Source: Chitinophaga sp. 180180018-3 (GTDB lineage: Bacteria > Bacteroidota > Bacteroidia > Chitinophagales > Chitinophagaceae). Taken from it: a stretch of DNA of 64,000 nucleotides. Below the pieces are notes generated by a model. That model saw only the letters and a program-made list of their open reading frames with translations, was not told the DNA's origin and did not search any database. Shown here one piece after another: positions 8,490 through 17,784 of the stretch. The stretch's first letter is position 1; each line of letters begins with the position of its first letter. The position numbers and the translations under genes were made by a program. The stretch spans positions 2,790,001 through 2,854,000 of the forward strand of contig NZ_CP140772.1 of NCBI RefSeq assembly GCF_037893185.1, written 5' to 3'.

Positions 8490-9320
8490 TTACTGGTATA
8501 CTTTCACCCAATCTACGATCATCTGCACCGGAAGGGTGGCGGGAGCTACTTTTCCTACCCAATCGCCCCCCAGCTGCTGATCTATCAGGATATAGAACGG
8601 CTGGTCGTACGGCCACTGGGAGGGGTCCACGCCTTCCACCCTGGGATAAGTGAAGGTATCCTGGCCATTGACCTGGAATACAATTTTATCGGGATACCAG
8701 CTAATGCCGAAGGTATTGAAATCTGTGGGATTCAGCTTTGCGGTACCGGAATGCGGCGGATTATTGGTTTGCTTCAGATTAAGCGTGTAATAGGAGTGCG
8801 TGGTCTGGTAGATGATGCTATCGTAATTCAGATGTTCCATGATATCTATTTCCCCGTTCCGCGGATACTCGCCGTATTTATTATGCTCGGCCAGCATCCA
8901 CATGGCAGGCCAGGCTCCACGGGCACATTCAAGTTTGGCGCGTATTTCTATACGGCCGTACTGAAAGGCGAATTTGCCTTTACTCCAGATGCCACCCGTG
9001 ATAAAAGGGCGCTTATCGACCGTCGTATCCGGGTTTATGATGCCCCGGAGATAGAGCAGGCCATTATCAAGACGATAGCAGGCATCGTTGCTGCTCATAT
9101 GCGTATTCCACGCGGAAGTGCCGGGCGGAATGCGCGTCCATTTGGAAGTATCCAGGGAAGATCCGTTGAAATTATCTTCCCATACAAGCTTCCAGGGCTT
9201 ATTGGCAGCCCCGTTTTTTTGAATGTACTGCTGATTTCTTTCACCAGTAAGGGATGGAGCCTTACAGCATGCAGTTAAAATGGCAATAGCGCATAGGTAT
9301 GCAACCAGGTTTGTTTTCAT
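8490..9320 (-). CDS. GH16-family endo-beta-glucanase lipoprotein (laminarinase-like)
   Basis: I chose the ATG at 9320 because it gives a lipoprotein signal (MKTNLVAYLC to AILTACC); a longer frame upstream is read through a palindromic repeat and is unlikely to be used. The 276-residue protein shows the GH16 features WKLVWEDNF (43-51) and the catalytic motif GEIDIME (156-162) with Glu157 nucleophile, Asp159 and Glu162 acid/base. The extra Met in ExDxME marks the beta-bulge type typical of beta-1,3-glucanases and related enzymes. Its likely substrate is fungal or plant beta-1,3(1,4)-glucan. It is a lone gene with no SusCD beside it. Confidence 0.88.
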   Translation of the reverse strand: MKTNLVAYLCAIAILTACCKAPSLTGERNQQYIQKNGAANKPWKLVWEDNFNGSSLDTSKWTRIPPGTSAWNTHMSSNDACYRLDNGLLYLRGIINPDTTVDKRPFITGGIWSKGKFAFQYGRIEIRAKLECARGAWPAMWMLAEHNKYGEYPRNGEIDIMEHLNYDSIIYQTTHSYYTLNLKQTNNPPHSGTAKLNPTDFNTFGISWYPDKIVFQVNGQDTFTYPRVEGVDPSQWPYDQPFYILIDQQLGGDWVGKVAPATLPVQMIVDWVKVYQ

Positions 9321-9375
9321 CGTTCCGTAAAGAGGCTTTTGTTCAGGAGATATGGATGCGTAGGAAAGATAATGC

Positions 9376-9489
9376 AAAGAATTAAGAATATAGAATGTGG
9401 AATGAAGAATGAACACGAAGATTGTAGCGATTGATGATAGCTATCTTCGCACTCATTCTTCATTCCACATTCTATATTCTTAATTCTTT
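9376..9489. repeat. Long near-perfect inverted repeat, MITE-like palindromic element
   Basis: Arms 9376-9422 and 9443-9489 (47 nt each) pair with about three mismatches around a 20-nt centre. The arms are AT-rich and begin aaagaattaagaatatag. Because of the symmetry, both strands translate to the same peptide LHSTFYILNS. It lies between the GH16 start and the preceding gene's stop. Confidence 0.85.
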
Positions 9490-9490
9490 C

Positions 9491-9967
9491 TTAATCATCT
9501 TCTCCCTGATCATCACCATGCCGATGCCAGCGGCCATTGTCATGTCTGTATTCCTTCCAGTGGTCCCGGTCGTGGTCCCCGTCGCGGATCAGTACCTGCC
9601 GGCCGTACCAGCCTTTATATCTTCTGTATTTCCGGCGGTAGTAGTCGTCGTTCAGGTAAGGCCTTTCTGCATTGATCACTACTTTGTACCCGCGATACAG
9701 GTCGTAGTGATAGTAAGGTGGCAGTGCGCGGGCAGATACCCAGTCGTCTTCATCTTCATCAAAATAAACGAATTGTTGTTCCGGAATACAGTAGTAAACA
9801 TCGATGTCGGGAAGATAATAATACTCGGCATAGTCGTAGCCAACAGGGCCCCACAGCGGCTGGCTGGAAAGATTGAAGTTTAAATTTACGCGAACCTGAG
9901 CATCTGCGGAGGGGGAGTAGTACATGCCTGCGGCCAACAGTAGAGCCATTAAGGCGATCTTTTTCAT
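9491..9967 (-). CDS. Secreted Tyr/Asp-rich protein of unknown function
   Basis: I placed the start at 9967 (MKKIALMALLLAAG) because it gives a clean signal peptide ending ADAQ; the frame extends 11 codons further upstream. The 158-residue protein is rich in Tyr, Asp and Arg, with a YDYAEYYYLPDIDVYYC stretch, a following FVYFDEDEDDW segment and a His/Asp-rich tail that could bind metal. Proteins of this kind recur in Chitinophagaceae and Sphingobacteriaceae without a known role. The palindromic element begins two bases past its stop codon. Confidence 0.6.
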   Translation of the reverse strand: MKKIALMALLLAAGMYYSPSADAQVRVNLNFNLSSQPLWGPVGYDYAEYYYLPDIDVYYCIPEQQFVYFDEDEDDWVSARALPPYYHYDLYRGYKVVINAERPYLNDDYYRRKYRRYKGWYGRQVLIRDGDHDRDHWKEYRHDNGRWHRHGDDQGEDD

Positions 9968-10116
9968 GGTGATATGGTTTATAAATCTTTCTGCTACCAA
10001 ATTAGTGCCAGCTTGCGGAGATTAAATTCTCCTTAAAAGCGCAAGGGGAACATCTGAGGGCCTGAGAATGTGGCACACAAGTTGTCTAGGTGGGGTTATA
10101 ATTAAAACCTACAATC

Positions 10117-10914
10117 ATGAGAAATCAGATCGCACTAACGTTAGCTGCCCTGGCTACAGCTGTCACATTTTCATCTTGCTCAAAAAATGACTCAGGGAAC
10201 AACAGTGGAAGTGCACGCATGACCGTTTACCTTACTGATGCTCCTTCTCCTTACGATGCTGTACTAGTGGATGTTCAGGATGTACAGGTAAATGCTTCGG
10301 CTGATGCCTCTGCCAGCACCGGCTGGCAATCGCTTCATCTGTTACGCCCCGGGGTGTACAACCTCCTTAATTTCCGGAACGGCCTCGATACGGTTATCGC
10401 ATCCCAGGATCTGCCAGCCGGCAAGATCTCCCAGATACGTCTGGTATTGGGTAGCAATAACAGCGTAGTCATAGGAGGAACCTCTTATCCGCTGCAAACG
10501 CCATCTGCACAGCAATCAGGACTTAAACTGAATGTAGATGCCCAACTGGTTGCCGGCGTAGAATACCGCCTCTGGCTCGATTTCGATGCCAACCGCTCCG
10601 TGGTGGTAACAGGTAACAATAAGTATATACTCAAACCGGTGATCCGTACTTTTACACAGGCAAACGGCGGTTCTATCAAAGGAATGGTATTTCCTGCCGC
10701 GTCAGTGAAAGGCATCTTTGCCATCCAGGGTACCGATACTGTTGCTTCAGCACTTCCTGATGTAACTACCGGAGCTTTCCTGATGGCCGGACTTAACCCC
10801 GGAGCTTATAACGTTGCTATTGCCGGAAACGGAATACTGAAAGATACCGTGGTAGCCAATGTGAATGTAACTGTAGGACAGGCTTCCAGCATTGGCAGCA
10901 TTACCCTGCACTAA
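10117..10914 (+). CDS. DUF4382-domain lipoprotein
   Basis: The 265-residue protein has a lipobox (TFSSCS). The DUF4382 core spans about 33-175, recognisable by ARMTVYLTDAPSPYDAVLVD, LLNFRNG, LPAGKISQIRLVLG and the WLDFDANRSVV strand. A C-terminal segment (about 190-262, GSIKGMVFPA to NVTVGQASSIG) resembles a carboxypeptidase-regulatory-like beta-sandwich. The protein is predicted to face the periplasm or cell surface. Its role is unknown. It is a single gene closed by a strong terminator. Confidence 0.8.
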   Translation: MRNQIALTLAALATAVTFSSCSKNDSGNNSGSARMTVYLTDAPSPYDAVLVDVQDVQVNASADASASTGWQSLHLLRPGVYNLLNFRNGLDTVIASQDLPAGKISQIRLVLGSNNSVVIGGTSYPLQTPSAQQSGLKLNVDAQLVAGVEYRLWLDFDANRSVVVTGNNKYILKPVIRTFTQANGGSIKGMVFPAASVKGIFAIQGTDTVASALPDVTTGAFLMAGLNPGAYNVAIAGNGILKDTVVANVNVTVGQASSIGSITLH

Positions 10915-10935
10915 GATTCAGCTACTTTTTTTGTT

Positions 10936-10965
10936 AAGCCTGCCCGAAAGGGTGGGCTTTTTTTT
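10936..10965 (+). terminator. Rho-independent terminator after the DUF4382 gene
   Basis: A 10-bp stem (10936-10945 with 10950-10959) closes on a gaaa tetraloop and runs into eight T. It lies 21 nt after the stop codon. Confidence 0.95.
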
Positions 10966-11000
10966 ATCCTTCCTTTATCTGAAAACCGGCTGGTAAGCGT

Positions 11001-12179
11001 TCACAGATACCGCTTCACGATGCTGTTCCTGCGAACCAGCCAGGTGGCCATCCAGCTTAATGCCACCGCCGTCACCACCGTAATAGCAAATTTTACCGGT
11101 GCAGGAAGATCATAGTTCAACAGCAGGTACTGACACCAGATCACCGGGATATAGTGAACGAGATAAATGCCATAAGCATTGGCGGATAACGATTTCCAAC
11201 CGGTATTGGTATTATTCAAAAGCTGCCTGAAGGTAGTCAGAGAGGCTATGCAGCTGAGTGTACACGACAGCGACCAAACAAACCGGTACAGGAGGCTGGC
11301 CTGGAAGTAACTTAACTGCCGGTGATCAATTAAACGATGTAACGGCCCCTCACTGCATTTCAGCAGGGTATACGTAACCAAAGCCGCAAATATCCAGGCT
11401 GGCCATAAACGTACGAAACGGGTGTTTTCTGCAAATATCCCATTGCCGGTACCCGGCACGCCAATCAGTATGCCCAGCAGAAAATAACCGAAGTACAAAG
11501 CCAGGCGGCTGATCTGAAAATCGAATGGCCCGATGCCTGTCCATTTGCCGGGATCTACCAGCAGTATTGCCGGTATGTACAGGATCAGGGTAAAGAGGTA
11601 CCAGCTGAAAAATAGCCGCAGCGGCCGTTCCCGCAGGCCTGCGATGAATGTGGCAGGCGCCGTCAGGTATTTTCCTATCGCCGGGTAGCACAGCGCAAAA
11701 ACAAGATTGAACAGGAACAGTACCCATATGAACCACGGTGGACCCACCGGCCAGGCTTCTACTGTGAAGTAATCAACTATATAATCTTTCAAATTATGTT
11801 GTCCATGCGCCAGGTAATATGCCGGATAGTATGCCAGTAACATGAGTAGCGTTACTCCAATGGCAAAAGGAATGAACAACCGGTAGAACCGGTCGCGGAT
11901 AAACACGGCGACCCCTTTGCTACGGAGGGCAGGCGCTATAAAGAGGCCGCTGATCAGGAACATCAGCGACATGAAAAAGATATCGTTGAAATCTTCGAAC
12001 AAATCCATACTCCTGCTTCTCACTGTATCCACAACAGGATGAGTGGAAGTGATATAGGCCTGTTTGTTAAAGTAAGCGAAGGTAGTATAGGCAAGCGAGG
12101 AATGATGCGCCACCACCAGTAAGGTGACAGACGACCGCAGATTATCTATCCAGTTTGTCCTGTCTTGTCTTTTTATCAT
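11001..12179 (-). CDS. Acyltransferase-3 family integral membrane acyltransferase
   Basis: The 392-residue protein has about ten hydrophobic helices. Near the N-terminus it carries RTNWIDNLRSSVTLLVVAHHSSLAY-type sequence (split here: RTNWIDNLR, then VVAHHSS), the conserved R-x-D-N-LR and catalytic His of the OafA/MdoC (acyltransferase 3) family. Such proteins O-acylate surface glycans such as osmoregulated periplasmic glucans, O-antigen or exopolysaccharide. No glycan operon is adjacent, so the acceptor is unknown. It is monocistronic. Confidence 0.82.
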   Translation of the reverse strand: MIKRQDRTNWIDNLRSSVTLLVVAHHSSLAYTTFAYFNKQAYITSTHPVVDTVRSRSMDLFEDFNDIFFMSLMFLISGLFIAPALRSKGVAVFIRDRFYRLFIPFAIGVTLLMLLAYYPAYYLAHGQHNLKDYIVDYFTVEAWPVGPPWFIWVLFLFNLVFALCYPAIGKYLTAPATFIAGLRERPLRLFFSWYLFTLILYIPAILLVDPGKWTGIGPFDFQISRLALYFGYFLLGILIGVPGTGNGIFAENTRFVRLWPAWIFAALVTYTLLKCSEGPLHRLIDHRQLSYFQASLLYRFVWSLSCTLSCIASLTTFRQLLNNTNTGWKSLSANAYGIYLVHYIPVIWCQYLLLNYDLPAPVKFAITVVTAVALSWMATWLVRRNSIVKRYL

Positions 12180-12319
12180 GTTATACTATTTACACTGGCC
12201 GCTGCGCAGCGCAGGCAATGGTTTCACGTTAACTAAAATGCCGGCCGCTGGTTGTTATAGAAGAAAGCTGGCCGGCATGGTGCGTATTAAACTTACCATT
12301 TGTTGAGAGACGGAAAAAA

Positions 12320-14608
12320 TTATGGATGCTTTGGTGCAAACTCCGACAGCTCACCTGGCAACCACGATGGATAGGCCGCTGCCGATTTCAGCGCTGTTGC
12401 TGATATGGGTATGCCCCATATTTTAAAGAAGTCGTCCAGGTTACGGCCGGTGGCTTTGCAGATCTCTGTAAACCAACGATCCCTTCTTTCGTCCTCCGTT
12501 TTAGGATAGCTGTCTGCCGGAAGTTTCCGGTAGCTGGCATATACCGTTTTCAGTGGTTCCCATCCGAAATTTTCAATCAGCTGAATATACATACACAGTG
12601 CTGAAAATGGATCCTTCCCGAATTTTTTGAGGTCGGGTTGGGCGGACAAATAAGTTTTGATCCGCTTGCGTACTGTGAGAGAATCGGATATGTCTTCATG
12701 ATTATATAAGCCTTTGTGCAATACTTTATCGTACACGTACATCGTATACAGGTTGACGGTCACCTCGCCGGTTTCGCTGAATTCGATCGGCCAGAACTGG
12801 TGCCGGTGGCCCAGTTCATGGAAATGGCCCCAGGAGCCTTTTTTGCGCAGGTCTGTTTCATTCAGCAGGAGGGCGCAGCTTTCATCGTCGGGGGCAAATA
12901 TTTTCTGAGGGGTGGTGCACATATATCCGGCGGGAGATGCGAGGTCGATGAGGATTCTTTCCGGATGTTTGCGTTGGTGCGGAATATGTGCCAGATCAGC
13001 GTCGGCATCCATCACCTGATCCCAGAAAGCCATCAGGGAGGCGGGTTGGTCGAGATGGCGGATCCGGGCGGAAGGAACCGTTAATATCAGCTTATCCGTT
13101 TCCAGTTCCGCCCAGGGAGCGCCTTCCTGCCGGAGGCGTTGCCATGCCTCGTTGCTGGTTCGACCGGCAACGAAGCGGGGCGCAGGAACAGCGCCGCGTA
13201 CCCGTATTGTCAAAGATCCTGCGCCGGCAGTATCGGGTATGGCCAGATATAACAGGCCACCCCAGGGAGAGGTGATGGTGGTCACCGTGTCTGTGACATC
13301 GAAGCTTTTCGTGAGGCTGTATACCTGGCGAACAATTACATCCGACTGGTAGAACTCATCGTCGTGCAGGCCTATCTGCAATTTGCAATGCAAACCTGTA
13401 TCTGCAGCAGGGATCTGCACTTTAACGGATTCGCCGGCTGCAATATACAGACCGGTGCTATGCGGCCGGTAATATAACGGTTCCGGTTCCGGTAGTCCGT
13501 CGCTACCGGTTCTTATGTTAACAGATACAGTAGTATCCACCCGTCGGGTGCCTTCTGCAACGGCGCCGGGGAAGTAAATGTAAGAGGAATCAACAGAATT
13601 GGGTTTGCCCACCGCTGATATTGATCTGTCCCATCTCAGCATTCCCATCAGGTAAGCGAGGTAAGCTTTCCAGTCGTTTTTATAGATAGGGTGCGTCAGT
13701 GTAGGTGTTGCCGGTTTGACGTTTGCCGTTATTCCCAGCGCCTTGTGCAACCGCATCATGCCGGTGCTGGAGTCGGCGTTAAATGTACCAGCCAGCATCA
13801 GGATGGTATGGGTGATGTACCCGGTTGTTTCATTATTGGCCAGAGAAGAATAGGTTCCCTGTTCGATGGTTTTCAGGATGTGATTGAAATCAATATAACC
13901 GGGTATAGTGGGTGATAGCGCAGGTATACTATTGTCGAGCGGATTATACACATGATAGATGCCTGCATTTAGCAGGTATGGATTTAAGGAAGATGTCCAT
14001 TGCTGTTGGTTCGAAGCCGCGTTTGTTTTGCCCAGTGGCGACGCGAAGAACAAAGTGCCTCCATGTGTAAGGAAGGCGTCTATCCTGTTTGCCAGCCGCG
14101 GATCGGGAACTTCCTGGTTAAGGAACAGCAATTGAGTGCCCGGTAGCAGACTGTCGCGTACCTGATAAACGCCCGGCCTGCCTGCTTTGTGGAGTAATCG
14201 TTGCAGTGCCGGCATCTCTCCCAGTAATCCTGTTTTTCCTGATGATTGCAAAGACAACACATTTTTTATCAGTTTGTCTACGGCAGGATTGGCGAGCATA
14301 GCGGAATCCAGGTATTGTTCGGAGCTGATGAGAATGATACGGCCTTTGCCATCTCCATATTTACCTGATAGCATAACAGCTCCCGATACGTCCGGCATAC
14401 CCGGGTAAGGGGCCACAGCGAGTATGGAAGTAGTGGGTTGTATGGCATAGCTGGCGCAAATATTGCCAGCGGCTGGTACAGGGAGTGCTCCCACACCTTT
14501 CAGTAACAACATGGAGTCGGATACCGGGGCCTGGCCCTTTGTAAAGGATGGCCATAGGAAAATTACAGGGAGCGCTGCAAACAGCAGCAGAGAAATGATT
14601 TTTTTCAT
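12320..14608 (-). CDS. Secreted M60-family (enhancin-like) metallopeptidase
   Basis: The 762-residue protein has a signal peptide (about 1-25). Residues 40-330 look like a glutamine-amidotransferase-like or accessory domain. The gluzincin motif HELGH is at 597-601 with the downstream Glu in SETGEVTVN (Glu615), matching the M60 pattern HExxH-(8,28)-E. A Trp at 606 and the VNLYTMYVYDK segment are also usual in the family. M60 proteases characterised in gut bacteria cleave mucin-type or other O-glycosylated proteins. It is a single gene, and the next gene rightward is a divergent astacin-type protease. Confidence 0.82.
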   Translation of the reverse strand: MKKIISLLLFAALPVIFLWPSFTKGQAPVSDSMLLLKGVGALPVPAAGNICASYAIQPTTSILAVAPYPGMPDVSGAVMLSGKYGDGKGRIILISSEQYLDSAMLANPAVDKLIKNVLSLQSSGKTGLLGEMPALQRLLHKAGRPGVYQVRDSLLPGTQLLFLNQEVPDPRLANRIDAFLTHGGTLFFASPLGKTNAASNQQQWTSSLNPYLLNAGIYHVYNPLDNSIPALSPTIPGYIDFNHILKTIEQGTYSSLANNETTGYITHTILMLAGTFNADSSTGMMRLHKALGITANVKPATPTLTHPIYKNDWKAYLAYLMGMLRWDRSISAVGKPNSVDSSYIYFPGAVAEGTRRVDTTVSVNIRTGSDGLPEPEPLYYRPHSTGLYIAAGESVKVQIPAADTGLHCKLQIGLHDDEFYQSDVIVRQVYSLTKSFDVTDTVTTITSPWGGLLYLAIPDTAGAGSLTIRVRGAVPAPRFVAGRTSNEAWQRLRQEGAPWAELETDKLILTVPSARIRHLDQPASLMAFWDQVMDADADLAHIPHQRKHPERILIDLASPAGYMCTTPQKIFAPDDESCALLLNETDLRKKGSWGHFHELGHRHQFWPIEFSETGEVTVNLYTMYVYDKVLHKGLYNHEDISDSLTVRKRIKTYLSAQPDLKKFGKDPFSALCMYIQLIENFGWEPLKTVYASYRKLPADSYPKTEDERRDRWFTEICKATGRNLDDFFKIWGIPISATALKSAAAYPSWLPGELSEFAPKHP

Positions 14609-14996
14609 GGTCCGGGTTAGATGGCTATAAATATAATGCTAATGTGTTGATAGGTAGATGGAAACTAGTGTCTCGACAATTTCACCAACACCGCAGGCAT
14701 ATCCCCGGGGCGCTTTGGATAGGAATCCAATAGAAATAATTTGGAAATCCAGGGGATATAACATAAACTTGTATTCGTCTAAAAGACAGACTGTTTGACT
14801 ACAGCAACCCTATTTTCTTAAAAGATTAACAACCAATTTGTAGTAGTCGACGCTGATTCATGTTTACCCAGATTGACGTATAAATACCCATTGACCGGCT
14901 CTGATAATTTTCATTTTAAAGTATGCGAACCTTATTCATTTAACAACAATCCTTTTCGTTATAACCCAGTCATACCTTAACCCAAAAAAATATACC
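14609..14996. other. Intergenic region between the two divergent protease genes
   Basis: About 390 bp should contain both promoters. A short inverted pair (atatcccc near 14699 and ggggatat near 14753) and a near-consensus taattttc element about 90 nt before the plus-strand start are visible. I found no full TTTG-N19-TAnnTTTG promoter and no coding frame. Confidence 0.4.
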
Positions 14997-16127
14997 ATGA
15001 AGATCAATCTCTATTTCAAATCAGTTGCATTACTAGGCATGCTTGCCTTTCTGTCTTGTAGTAAGGACAAACAATCTGGTCAGACAGCTATCCAAAACGA
15101 TGGCCCGGTTACATTAAAGTCTGGTATTGTAGTAGAAAAAAAAGGAACTCAGTATTTCTGGGAACGCGACATTCTTCTCAGCAAGGAACAGTTCAACAAC
15201 CTCGACAAATATGGTCAGCTATTGGCTAAGAAGCCTGACTATATTGGGCCCGAGAGAAACATGCATCCCGTTTACAATGTGCCCTTTGTGAACACCGCGC
15301 AGGGGCGAACCATTCCAAGAGCATTCAGTATTTATCCGACAGCCTATAATATGTGGGCAATGGTCAGGATAATATATGGATCCAATCTGACAACCCCGCA
15401 GAAACAAAAGGTTTATTCAGCATTACTCGAAATGCAGTCTAGCACCAACGTAAGATTTTATAATGCTACCTGCGAACCACTTATTGATCCTACTTATGGG
15501 TTTGCTTATCCGAACATTGAGTTCTGGTCAGTAGGTGCCGCGGATGTCAGTGATTCCCAGCTGGGCAGGCAGGGAGGTGTACAACGCATCAACCTGGCGG
15601 ATTTCGCTTTCAGTGCGTGGGATAACAGCGTGATCATTCACGAAATCTGCCATGCGCTTGGGTTGAGACATGAACATACCCGCCTCGACAGAGATACCTA
15701 TGTTACTTTGAATACCTCTAATCTTACTTCTTCAGGGTTGGCGCAATTCAGTATTCCGTCAACGAATTACTATCAGACAGGTGCTTACGATTATACTTCT
15801 GTTATGGGTTATTCTTCCTATACCACCAGCACTTCCATCGTAAATAATACCAGCCTGCCAATGTATACCAGGAAAGATGGTAGTTCTATCTATCAGGGTA
15901 GCTATCTTTCCAACAGCGACAGGTCATGGATCAATAACTTCTATATTCCATATATAGCCAGATCTGATGTGTATGCTGAATTAGCGCCTACTGTATATAA
16001 GGCAGATAATTCCATCATGACAGCTCAGGAAAGACTTAACTTACAGGCACAACTGAATAATGGTAATCCTACACCACCAGCTTGTTGTCAGTTAACCAAC
16101 GATTTGGGTAAATTTACTTGTCCCTGA
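14997..16127 (+). CDS. Astacin-type (M12A) metallopeptidase lipoprotein
   Basis: The 376-residue protein has a lipobox (LAFLSCS). The astacin zinc signature HExxHxxGxxHExxR is complete: His215, Glu216, His219, Gly222, His225, Glu226 and Arg229, followed by LDRD. The Met-turn is SVMGY (Met270, Tyr272). A propeptide-like region occupies about 25-100. The C-terminal 60 residues have two adjacent Cys (ACCQ) and no recognised domain. It is a secreted or surface endopeptidase. The gene is closed by a terminator before the next small lipoprotein. Confidence 0.88.
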   Translation: MKINLYFKSVALLGMLAFLSCSKDKQSGQTAIQNDGPVTLKSGIVVEKKGTQYFWERDILLSKEQFNNLDKYGQLLAKKPDYIGPERNMHPVYNVPFVNTAQGRTIPRAFSIYPTAYNMWAMVRIIYGSNLTTPQKQKVYSALLEMQSSTNVRFYNATCEPLIDPTYGFAYPNIEFWSVGAADVSDSQLGRQGGVQRINLADFAFSAWDNSVIIHEICHALGLRHEHTRLDRDTYVTLNTSNLTSSGLAQFSIPSTNYYQTGAYDYTSVMGYSSYTTSTSIVNNTSLPMYTRKDGSSIYQGSYLSNSDRSWINNFYIPYIARSDVYAELAPTVYKADNSIMTAQERLNLQAQLNNGNPTPPACCQLTNDLGKFTCP

Positions 16128-16140
16128 GTGAAGGATATAA

Positions 16141-16178
16141 GGAAGAAGCTTGTTTTTTAGCAAGCTTCTTCCTGATTT
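16141..16178 (+). terminator. Rho-independent terminator after the astacin gene
   Basis: A perfect 12-bp stem (16141-16152 with 16161-16172) around an 8-nt T-rich loop is followed by tgatttt. It starts 13 nt past the stop codon. Confidence 0.85.
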
Positions 16179-16209
16179 TACAGCATTTTGAAAATTAAAT
16201 GATAAACAA

Positions 16210-16674
16210 ATGAAGTACTGTTTCAATTTTTTATGTTCGGTGGCAGTTTTGATCCTGATACAATCCTGTGGTAAAAAAGACAAGGCAACAGATCCACAAA
16301 TAGATCATTTTACATTTGGGGCGAAATTTAACTGGAAAGAGGACGTCATAAAAACGGATAAGGAAGGCAGCTGGGTGAAGATCAGCAATGGCAATATCTT
16401 TTCCTGGCTGGCGAAAGATGCTACCCTGAGGGGCAGCAATTTTGCGTTATATAGTGTCAGAACAAATCTGAAAGCTGATTTTGTATATACTATTCAACCG
16501 GATTCTGTTTTTGCGATCAAACAAGTAGCTGATAGTGTTTTTTTCCTGGATAAAAACGGTCTGCAAAGAACAGATATTAAAGGAAGAGTTACCTTTTCTC
16601 CTGATACGTCTTTGATCCTGGTTAACGCTGGTGTATCTCCGGAGATTATGATAAAATACAGGCTGGAAAAATAG
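16210..16674 (+). CDS. Small lipoprotein of unknown function
   Basis: The 154-residue protein has a lipoprotein signal (LIQSCGKK). The mature part is predicted to be beta-rich, with FNWKEDVIKTDKEGSW and a middle LKADFVYTIQPDSVF segment. I do not recognise a family. It lies 83 nt after the astacin stop, beyond a terminator, so any shared regulation would need its own promoter. Confidence 0.6.
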   Translation: MKYCFNFLCSVAVLILIQSCGKKDKATDPQIDHFTFGAKFNWKEDVIKTDKEGSWVKISNGNIFSWLAKDATLRGSNFALYSVRTNLKADFVYTIQPDSVFAIKQVADSVFFLDKNGLQRTDIKGRVTFSPDTSLILVNAGVSPEIMIKYRLEK

Positions 16675-16707
16675 GAGGCCCGCCATTTTTAAATAATCGT
16701 TGCATTG

Positions 16708-17613
16708 TCAGAGTTGAATGACAGCTCCGAGGCGGATCCCGTACGAAGTATTCCCGGAGCCATTAAACTGAGTGGATGATTGCATACCATTTTTCAGGTA
16801 GGCAACGTCGGTTCCTTTGGATATATGCATGTTTTCTAGCATTCCGGCAAGTAAAAATGAAAGGGTGGTATTAGCAGTATACATGAGTTTCAGGTCGTAG
16901 TCCATGCCATGTCCTTTGGCGGTGTGTGCAAAACTGAGCGGATGCATGAATATATCAATCAGATTCCAATTTGCCTCACCGCTGTAAGAAAGTATCGAAT
17001 AGGCAGCACTGGCGCCAACTGATATGTTACGGTTGATCATATAATTGCCTGTCGCCGAAAGCCCTGGTCCCCGCCATCTTGCTGCATAACTGCTTTGTAA
17101 GTCCGTTAATTCCGGACTAAGCAACACAAAGTGTTGTCTGGTATTTTTGTAAAATACCCCGGCTCCCAAATTGAAATTCGCCCTTTGGAGAAATATAAAC
17201 CGGGCATCGGCCATGAATATATCCAGATAGCCCTTGTTGCTTGAAAAGGGCTGCTGGAAGGTGGGATTAGCGCGATTATCGTCTTTATAGTCCGTATCCG
17301 TTCCCTTACCATCTGTTACGCCGTTCCGTTGATAATAAAGCCCCAGGTGTAGTTGTTTTACAGGTGCGTAATATCCGCACACCCAGGCGCCCGCAGACGT
17401 GATCTGCCGGAAGCGTAGTTCCGATAAAATATTGGGCGCCTGCCCCTGTATATTACCGGCTATAGACCAGTTGAAGTTATTTATATTTACGATACCGCCG
17501 CCCGACAACGAAAATTTGCCGGATTGTGCGTGTACCGGTAATTGACAACATAGGGAGATAAGAACGAGAGGAAGCGCTAACCTGAGTAACAATGGGTGTT
17601 TGAAGATATTCAT
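16708..17613 (-). CDS. Outer-membrane beta-barrel protein, omptin-like fold
   Basis: The 301-residue protein has a signal peptide (cleavage after VHAQ, about 30). The rest alternates short strands and turns and ends with a barrel-type C-terminus. Several blocks resemble omptins by eye: ILSELRF (62-68), an extracellular loop with Asp-Thr-Asp (106-108) where OmpT has its Asp83/Asp85 pair, and a WRGPGLSATGNY strand like the middle omptin strands. I cannot find the Asp-x-His pair (Asp210/His212 in OmpT), so it may be an inactive relative such as the Protochlamydia-type barrel family. The family call is tentative; the barrel itself is likely. Confidence 0.6.
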   Translation of the reverse strand: MNIFKHPLLLRLALPLVLISLCCQLPVHAQSGKFSLSGGGIVNINNFNWSIAGNIQGQAPNILSELRFRQITSAGAWVCGYYAPVKQLHLGLYYQRNGVTDGKGTDTDYKDDNRANPTFQQPFSSNKGYLDIFMADARFIFLQRANFNLGAGVFYKNTRQHFVLLSPELTDLQSSYAARWRGPGLSATGNYMINRNISVGASAAYSILSYSGEANWNLIDIFMHPLSFAHTAKGHGMDYDLKLMYTANTTLSFLLAGMLENMHISKGTDVAYLKNGMQSSTQFNGSGNTSYGIRLGAVIQL

Positions 17614-17784
17614 CTTATAGGGATTTTATAATAGGAGGCGTTAACGTTTAATAGTTATAAACAGGCTAAATATTGCTACTGTTAATTTACCATTTTTTTG
17701 CAATTCTTCCGGTGGTAATTTATTTAAAAACAGCGTTATTGGTCAGCATTTTCAGTTTATCTGCGATGACCGGCAGGTGTGAAG

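Noticed and set aside
8442..9278. A 278-codon open frame on the plus strand within the GH16 gene
   Set aside because: It is antisense to a strong GH16 frame with catalytic motifs and has no family features; long antisense frames are common here.
9321..9416. Upstream extension of the GH16 frame with the peptide LHSTFYILNS
   Set aside because: It is translated from the palindromic repeat; the same peptide arises on the other strand. The ATG at 9320 gives a proper lipoprotein signal.
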